Origin: Lateolabrax maculatus
Taxonomy: Eukaryota > Chordata > Actinopteri > Acropomatiformes > Lateolabracidae
NCBI GenBank assembly: GCA_031216445.1
Contig: CM062217.1
Location: 24,855,001-24,919,000 of the forward strand
Length of the DNA: 64,000 bases
Direction of reading: 5' to 3'
Position 1 is the stretch's first letter. The number at the start of each line of letters is the position of its first letter. Below, in pieces: positions 57,861 to 64,000 of this stretch. Below the pieces are notes generated by a model. It was not told the DNA's origin. It worked only from the letters and a program-made list of their open reading frames with translations, and searched no databases. The position numbers were made by a program, and so were the translations under genes.

Positions 57861-60800
57861 ATGGTAAGTTGGGAAATGAAAACGTTTTATACGGCATGTG
57901 TTTAAATAGCTCGGTATTTACGATGGCGAACTGCGTAGCACCCTATTTAACGGTAACAGTTAACCGTACTGATACTTCATGTAGGCTTTATGTCCTCACT
58001 GAATGTAAACATCCCAGTCTGGACCACAGCTTGATAAACGTTGTTAAAGTTGGAGAAAGAAATTGTTATGTATCGTGTAGTGAATTTGATACGTTACCAT
58101 AGCTTAACTTTGTCGGCTAGCTGTATTTATCTCGCGTCGTTATGGAAATAGCTCCGTTTTGGGCACAAAAAAAGACACCCAGAACTACATTTAAAAATCA
58201 GGTTTATCACATTAGATTCTTCTTACAAACCTGCATATCTCGTAACAAAAGGACCAATCAAGACGTGTGTTTGAACATTAAATGCAACACTTACATTCGG
58301 CATTAAGTTAGGACCAATTCGCCAAGCAGCAATTGGTTTAAGTAGGTGTCGGGGTAGGCTGGACATATCTTGTTGTAATGTTTTTGATGGGATGTTCTTA
58401 AAGCTCCGTCGAGAGGCGAGACTGAGGCGAGAGTACCTGTACAGGAAGGCACAGGAGGACAGGCTCCGAACAATTGAGGAGAAGAAACAGAAGCTCAAGG
58501 GTGCACTCGATGGTAGGATGCCATGATCAAAAGCTTCCATTTTCCCTACTGCATTTTGCATGACATGTGAATAGGATCATACCACAAATCCTGGTATAAC
58601 ACAAGCTGTCTTTTTTTCTTTCAGAAAACCGTCTTCTTCCAACTGAGGTACGCAAGGAAGCTCTGCAGCTACAGACACTACTGGAGTATGACGATGAAGG
58701 GGCAGAAGGCCAGTGTTATTATTCATTGCTGTCACCAACCGCATCCGATCTGATTGCACCAAGTAGTGTTCATCCAATTTGTTTAACCATCGGCATGTTC
58801 ACTTATGTTGATTTCCTTGGTCTCGTGTCTGTGTGCAGGTGTCAGCTCACACATGGATGATGAGTATAAATGGGCTGGAGTTGAAGATCCTAAACTCATG
58901 GTCACCACATCCAGGGACCCCAGCTCCAGGCTCAAAATGTTTGCCAAGGTCAGGACAGTTTTTCTTTAGTGAATTTCCCGGTTAGGACAGCAGATGGACC
59001 TAGAGATTGTCAGGCTGGCCAGTAACTCTGAGCCGGGCAATGAGACCTTGGCTCGCCATGATGAGATGTAAATGTGCGTGCTGTGTGGTTGGATATCATC
59101 AGTAGGCTGGACTATGGCTCGGCCAATCTGATTTTACTAAAGGTTGAAACTGTAAATGAAGGTCTCCAATTTTGCCCTGGGTTACATGTCGTCAGCATGT
59201 ACGGTGACACTTTATTGTATTGGTCTGTAATTTCCAAATAATGTAAGATTTAATTTATTTTCCTAACAAAAACTATGTATTTTTACTATTTATAGAGAAA
59301 AGGGCGACAATTGTTAAACCTCCAATTAATTACTACCACCACCTAGGTAGTCTTTATTGTCAGAACAGCTCATCTGAACATGCTAAGTTTCCAATATTAA
59401 ATGGATATTAAAAGAATGCTTACTTGGGGTTAAATTGAGCTGATCTTTAAAGCAAAAAAAATTAAAAATAAAAAATACAATAACAGTACCACATTACATA
59501 GTTGTTTCCATAGAAAGTTATTCAAAAATGATATGTAAAATAAAGCGTTGCTACATTAAATCCAGAATGTTTTAAATATAAGTGTCTCCCTTGTCCACAT
59601 GTTGAAAGCTAAACTATCCCAGCATGCACTGAGTGAAAGACAGGGAAGCCACTATCACTCCATAGCAGCACAAACAGATAATCCTACATTCACATGCAGG
59701 GCGAGTCTGCCTTTTGCTACTCACAATAATTAATGCTTTGCAGCAGCAGGAACTCTCTGTACCTAACACAGAGGTTAGCCACAGAGAGTTACTGCTGCTT
59801 ATTAAATGCTGGCTTTAAAAAAAGAACAAAATACTGAACAACAGACAACACAAACAACACACACATTTTTCTTTAATACAATCCCATTCCTGTGTTTGAT
59901 GGACTCCGTCTCTCCACACTTGGCAACATGTCGTATGACCTCGTCACTTTGAAATGTTCGAGTGTGAATTCACCTGAGTTACATGTTAGAAAAAAGAAAA
60001 CTTCCTCTCACTGTTTTTTCTTTATTAAAAGAAAATTGAATGGAGAGCAGAGAATAACATGTGATGTATGTAACTTGTTACAGGAGGTAAAGCTGATGTT
60101 CCCTGGTGCCCAGCGTATGAACAGAGGAAACCATGAGATCGCCGCACTCGTGCGAGCCTGCAAAGCCAACAACGTTACAGACCTCGTCATCGTGCACGAA
60201 ACAAGAGGACAGCCAGGTACGCCAGTTTACTTCGTTTTTTTCTTCATTTTCTATATTTGTGACATGCGATTGGCCTGTGTGGCTTTAAACAGGTAGTGCC
60301 TGTAGCTGTGTTTATACGTACTACAGTAACCACACGAAGCAACCACACGAAGCAACCATGAACACAGCTAAAGTTGTCTCCCAATTTTATAAGACCCACT
60401 AATTGTAAGCAGGTTTTGGGTATGTAGTGTGTTCGAATTGGAAAAATGAAATTAAGTATAATGAAAAAGTCGGTATGAAGAATGCACAAAAGAAAAGCTT
60501 TATTTTTGTTTAATCAGAACACATATTGCATAATCTCTTGTTATTCCAAAGAGAGGAACCATAATTTCTTGCATACAAAACTTCAAAAACAGTCTACGAT
60601 AAGAATTAGTATATAGAACATACTGTATTCAGTTAGTATGTAGTATAGAGTAAGGGCACCATGTTTCCTTGCACACTAGAAAACAACTTTTTTGGATCAA
60701 TCAAAAAGGGAGCGCTATTCTAAGGTTAAAGACACATCGTACACATTTTCTGTTCATTTTTAGCTTCACTAGTGGCATGGCTCTAGGGCTGCTGGTCAGT

Positions 60801-63800
60801 TGGTCCACCACTTTGGTCGAGACAGAAATATCCCAACAACTATTGGATGGATTGCCATTCAATTATGGGAGGACGTTCATGTTCCCTACAGGATGAATTA
60901 TATTAACTTAATTCCCATCAGCCTCGGTTGTAGTGTGCTAAACACCCGCCTAACATCAGAATGTTAGCATGTTGTGTTGTGGGTTAGCACTAAACTGAAA
61001 GGCAACTGGGGGATTGATTGCCAATCAGTATGCATAGTGCCATACCACTGTTGAGGCTAAAAACTTTTTCCAAGGGGATAAACAAGGTCAAATGGGATTT
61101 TAAACAGAGTGCACCCTGTAATCAGAGTATTAATTTGAAAGTAAACCACAGTCATGCAGTACAGAGAAACTGCACTTGGAGTGTCTGATTTTTTTTCTTT
61201 CTTCTTTTGCTCCTGTATATTTACAGATGGCCTGGTGGTGTGCCACTTGCCATTTGGACCCACAGCTTATTTCACACTGTACAACGTGGTAATGAGGCAC
61301 GATGTTCCAGACATAGGCACCATGTCTGAGGCCTACCCCCACCTCATTTTTCACAACTTCACCTCACGGCTCGGCAAGAGGGTGAGCGATTGTTGGACCA
61401 TGCACTGCACGCACACCGTTGCTATTCTCTTTCACTACTGTTTGTGCGCATGACTAATTAATTCTGCTCGCACAGGTATCGAATATCCTCAAGTATCTTT
61501 TTCCAGTGCCGAAGGACGACAGTAGGCGTGTAATCACATTCGCCAACCAGGAGGACTTCATCACTTTCAGGTCAGTACTAAAGGACTCCTCAGGGTAAAT
61601 TCCATACAAACTCTAAGGTAAGCAGTACAAAGAGTAATATCTTTCTTTATTACAGACATCACACCTACAAGAAAACAGACCACAAGAACGTTGAGCTTAC
61701 AGAAGTAGGACCCAGGTTTGAAATGAAGTGTAAGTATTGTTAAATAAAGAGAGTTTCCACCTTCTGGGTTCATCCAGTCCAGAGATAGGTCCAGGACCTG
61801 TTAGTCTAGTTTAGCACTAAGACTGGAAGTGTCGTAATTTATCATGAACAAACCTCTTGGACATATTGGTGACTAACTTCCTGGCTAACAAGATACAACA
61901 TGTAAATATCACAGCTTTACTGGGTTAAAAGGAGTATCTTCTCCATTGCTGATGGAACTAGACAAAGTCTTTTGTTTTTGTTCACCGGTATAACCATGTG
62001 GTGCGATCCAGGAAGGGGGAGATCGAGCAATTGACAAAAACCACATTACCAAGTAATCTGTAATGTGCAATGTGTGTTTGCACAGATTTAATTGGCCAGT
62101 CCAGTGCATTGCTGGTTGAGCCAAGTCAACGTTTTTTGCCAGATCCCTCTACTTAGAGGAACATGGTTTCATTAAAATCAGTGAGGGGGATGTGTGTTTG
62201 CTAGAGCCTGGCCAAAAAATCAGCCAGCCAGGTTGATATATCCGTCAATAATCACTAAGCACAGATATATTGGTAACGGTGTATATGTTGAAATTGCTGT
62301 ACAGAAATGCCAAAGATGACGTTGACAAACAATGACGGTATTACAGTGTTTTTCCACCAGAGAGGACTGCGGAGTGTGTTGTTTAAACTGTAAAATGTCC
62401 TACTCAGTGCATATCTTGACCTATAGTTTTTTTGTGACTAAATTTAAGGGATGCCTGAAAATTTTAATATTTTACTGATCACAATAAGAAAACTGCCAGC
62501 TAAGTTTTCACAAACAAGGAATGTGCTTTGGCATAATTTTGCCTTACAATAACCAGAGAGAAAAAAGGAAGTAAAAGTAAAAATACAAACAAACAAAAAC
62601 AAGTACTGCAAAAGTCAAGAAACATAAATGTAAAATAAAATGTTGACTATACAGATTAACAAATATTTAAAAATATGCAATATATCTGTTTTTTAAAATG
62701 AAAAAGGTGTACAGTTTGTGCAGGAATTTGCTAAATATTGATGAGGAAATGTATTAACTATAGAGAATTTATTCACTGATAATAATAATCCAAAAGATGT
62801 GAGCTAATGTAATGTTGACACAGATATGGAGACTGCACGTTAATGTAACGTGTAGTGTCCTTGAGGGGAGGGAATGACGGTCCGTTTTAGTGGGGGTCCC
62901 GGGCCTTGTTGGTGAGGCCAGCTGCGGACGGTAAGAAACTGTTCTCATGGTGTGAGGTTTTGGTCCTGATGGACTTCAGCCTCCTGCCAGAGGGGAGAGA
63001 CTCAAACAGTTTGTGTCCAAGGCGGGAGGGGTCAGACACAATCTTCCCTGCACGCCTCAGGGTCCTGGAGGTGTACAGGTCTTGGAGAGATGGCAGATTG
63101 CAGCCAATCACCTTCTCTGCCGAGCGAACGATACGCTGCAGTCTGCACTTGTCCTTGGCAGTAGCAGCAGCGTACAAGATGGTGATGGAGGAGGTGAGGA
63201 TGGACTTGATGATGGTGGTGTAGTGCACCATCATCGTCTTTGGCAGGTTGAACTTCTTCAGCTGCCGCAGGAAATACATCCTCTGTTGGACTTTTTCTTG
63301 GTGAGAGAGCTGATGTTCAGCTCCCACTTGAGGTCATCGAAGGTGATGGTTCCCGGGAAGATGGGGATGGGTGGGCTGAATTCTACAACCACCTTCACAT
63401 GCTGCCTCCTGTCAGACAGGAAGTCAGTGGTCCACGTATGGGTGGAGTTAGGTACCCTCAGCTGGGAGAGCTTGTCCTGTAGCACAGCAAGGATGATGCT
63501 GTTAAAGGTGGAGCTGGTTCAGCTTGTTGGCCAGGTGCAAGTTGCTTGTGGGATGTGTGTGTGGGGGGCGGGGGCTTTAGGGTTTGTAGTTTGTGATCTA
63601 CCTGAGCCCCTTCAAGACAGATGCAGAGTCACTGAGCTGAGGACTGCTGTTGGGGTTTTTCAGAGTACAGTCCTTTCGCTTCTCTCAACTCCTTGCTAAA
63701 CCTGTACTTTGACTCTTTAAACCTGTCCCTGCCCCCACTCCTGAACGAGTTTAGCTGTGAACCAGGGTTTGTCATTGTCGTAACTCACTTGAGGTAATCA

Positions 63801-64000
63801 TTTAGGAATAAGGAAGAAAAATGACCAGTGTGGAATAATGAATGATATCTGTTTTCCCAAAACTGTCATTTCGGGTCAAGTACATCTGTTCTGTACCACT
63901 CTTCACTTGGGATGTGTAAAATGTTTACATTTGTTCTTTTGTTTAGTGTACATGATCAAGCTCGGCACCCTGGAGAACGAGAGCACCGCAGATGTCGAGT
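57861..64000 (+). CDS. imp4: U3 small nucleolar ribonucleoprotein IMP4, 3' end beyond window
   Basis: Component of the U3 snoRNP/SSU processome (MPP10-IMP3-IMP4) needed for early 18S pre-rRNA cleavage in the nucleolus. Exons: 57861-57863, 58404-58512, 58625-58708, 58839-58948, 60084-60216, 61227-61381, 61476-61570, 61656-61729, 63947 to the edge. The start codon is the last three bases of exon 1; exon 2 continues with LRREARLRREYLYRKA, matching the vertebrate N-terminus exactly. The model covers about 272 of an expected 291 residues, and phases agree at every junction. The Brix domain runs from about residue 80, with FPGAQRMNRG, HLPFGPTAYFTL, LGKRV, YLFPVPKDD and RHHTYKKTDHKNVELTEVGPRFEMK all recognisable in sequence. 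Intron 3 needs a GC donor. Intron 8 (2.2 kb) carries a broken LINE; intron 5 carries a dispersed repeat. Confidence 0.96.
60785..61020 (+). repeat. Dispersed fish repeat, family A, in imp4 intron 5
   Basis: GAAATATCCCAACAACTATT, TGGATGGATTGCC, CAGGATGAATTATATTAAC, CCCATCAGCCTCGG and ATGTTAGCATG identify a shortened copy. Confidence 0.7.
62870..63500 (-). mobile_element. Broken CR1/L2-type LINE reverse transcriptase fragment in imp4 intron 8
   Basis: The minus strand carries 146 open codons (63327-62887) with the typical 3' end of a fish CR1/L2-like reverse transcriptase: MYFLRQLKKFNLPK, SILTSSITILYAAATAKDKC, IVRSAEKVIGCNLPSL, and FESLPSGRRLKSIRTKTS. In another frame upstream (63485-63258) the TTDFLSDRRQHVKV and TFDDLKWELNISSLTKK motifs of the same enzyme appear. 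The stretch that should hold the catalytic palm motif between them has been deleted, and there is a frameshift near 63290. The fragment is 5'-truncated and non-functional. Confidence 0.85.

Noticed and set aside
58985..59135. Possible C/D-box snoRNA in imp4 intron 4 (ATGATGA near 59058 and CTGA near 59129)
   Set aside because: The spacing suits a C/D snoRNA, but the flanks outside the boxes (cgcc and tttt) do not pair into a terminal stem, and no clear C'/D' boxes were found.
63258..63485. Possible independent gene in imp4 intron 8
   Set aside because: Its motifs are reverse-transcriptase pieces in a second frame of the same decayed LINE.

Overview
The window reads as nuclear DNA of a spiny-rayed (percomorph-type) teleost fish. 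It carries vertebrate genes split by GT-AG introns, CA microsatellites, and several dispersed repeat families typical of advanced ray-finned fishes: Tc1-like, LINE and MITE-like elements, and a solo LTR. There are no bacterial-style operons, rRNAs, CRISPR arrays or convincing tRNAs. Exon models below were built by eye from splice sites, reading phase and remembered family sequence; no alignment was run.

Layout. (1) Positions 1 to about 25.7 kb hold no recognisable protein-coding gene. This stretch has one solo LTR with target duplication, several MITE and LINE fragments, and a few repeat-free blocks whose ATTA-rich texture resembles conserved non-coding DNA. (2) About 25.7-29.7 kb is probably the long 3' untranslated region of traf2. 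(3) 29,718-39,399, minus strand: complete traf2 (10 coding exons, about 568 residues; RING, zinc fingers, coiled coil, TRAF-C/MATH), with an enlarged coiled-coil exon and a dead Tc1-like element in an intron. (4) 39.4-42.2 kb: CpG-richer promoter zone between head-to-head traf2 and rabl6. (5) 42,481-53,023, plus strand: complete rabl6 (15 coding exons, 747 residues) with a 2.1-kb 3' UTR. (6) 55,375-57,365, minus strand: a compact 5-exon gene for a 175-residue type I receptor with one TREM/CD300-like V-set immunoglobulin domain and two tail tyrosines. It ends tail-to-tail with rabl6, with poly(A) signals 52 bp apart. (7) 57,861 to the right edge, plus strand: imp4 (U3 snoRNP/SSU processome, Brix domain), lacking only its last coding part. 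It is head-to-head with the receptor gene across 495 bp that hold an inverted CCAAT pair.

The genes do not form one pathway: TNF-receptor signalling (traf2), a large Rab-like GTPase (rabl6), an innate-type receptor, and ribosome biogenesis (imp4). The links between them are structural: shared promoters and abutting 3' ends. The points most worth a second look are the enlarged TRAF2 coiled-coil exon, an in-frame 30-nt cassette exon in rabl6, two GC-AG introns, the unassigned receptor, the divergent promoter, and several inverted-repeat structures. I found no evidence of a wholly new biological system.
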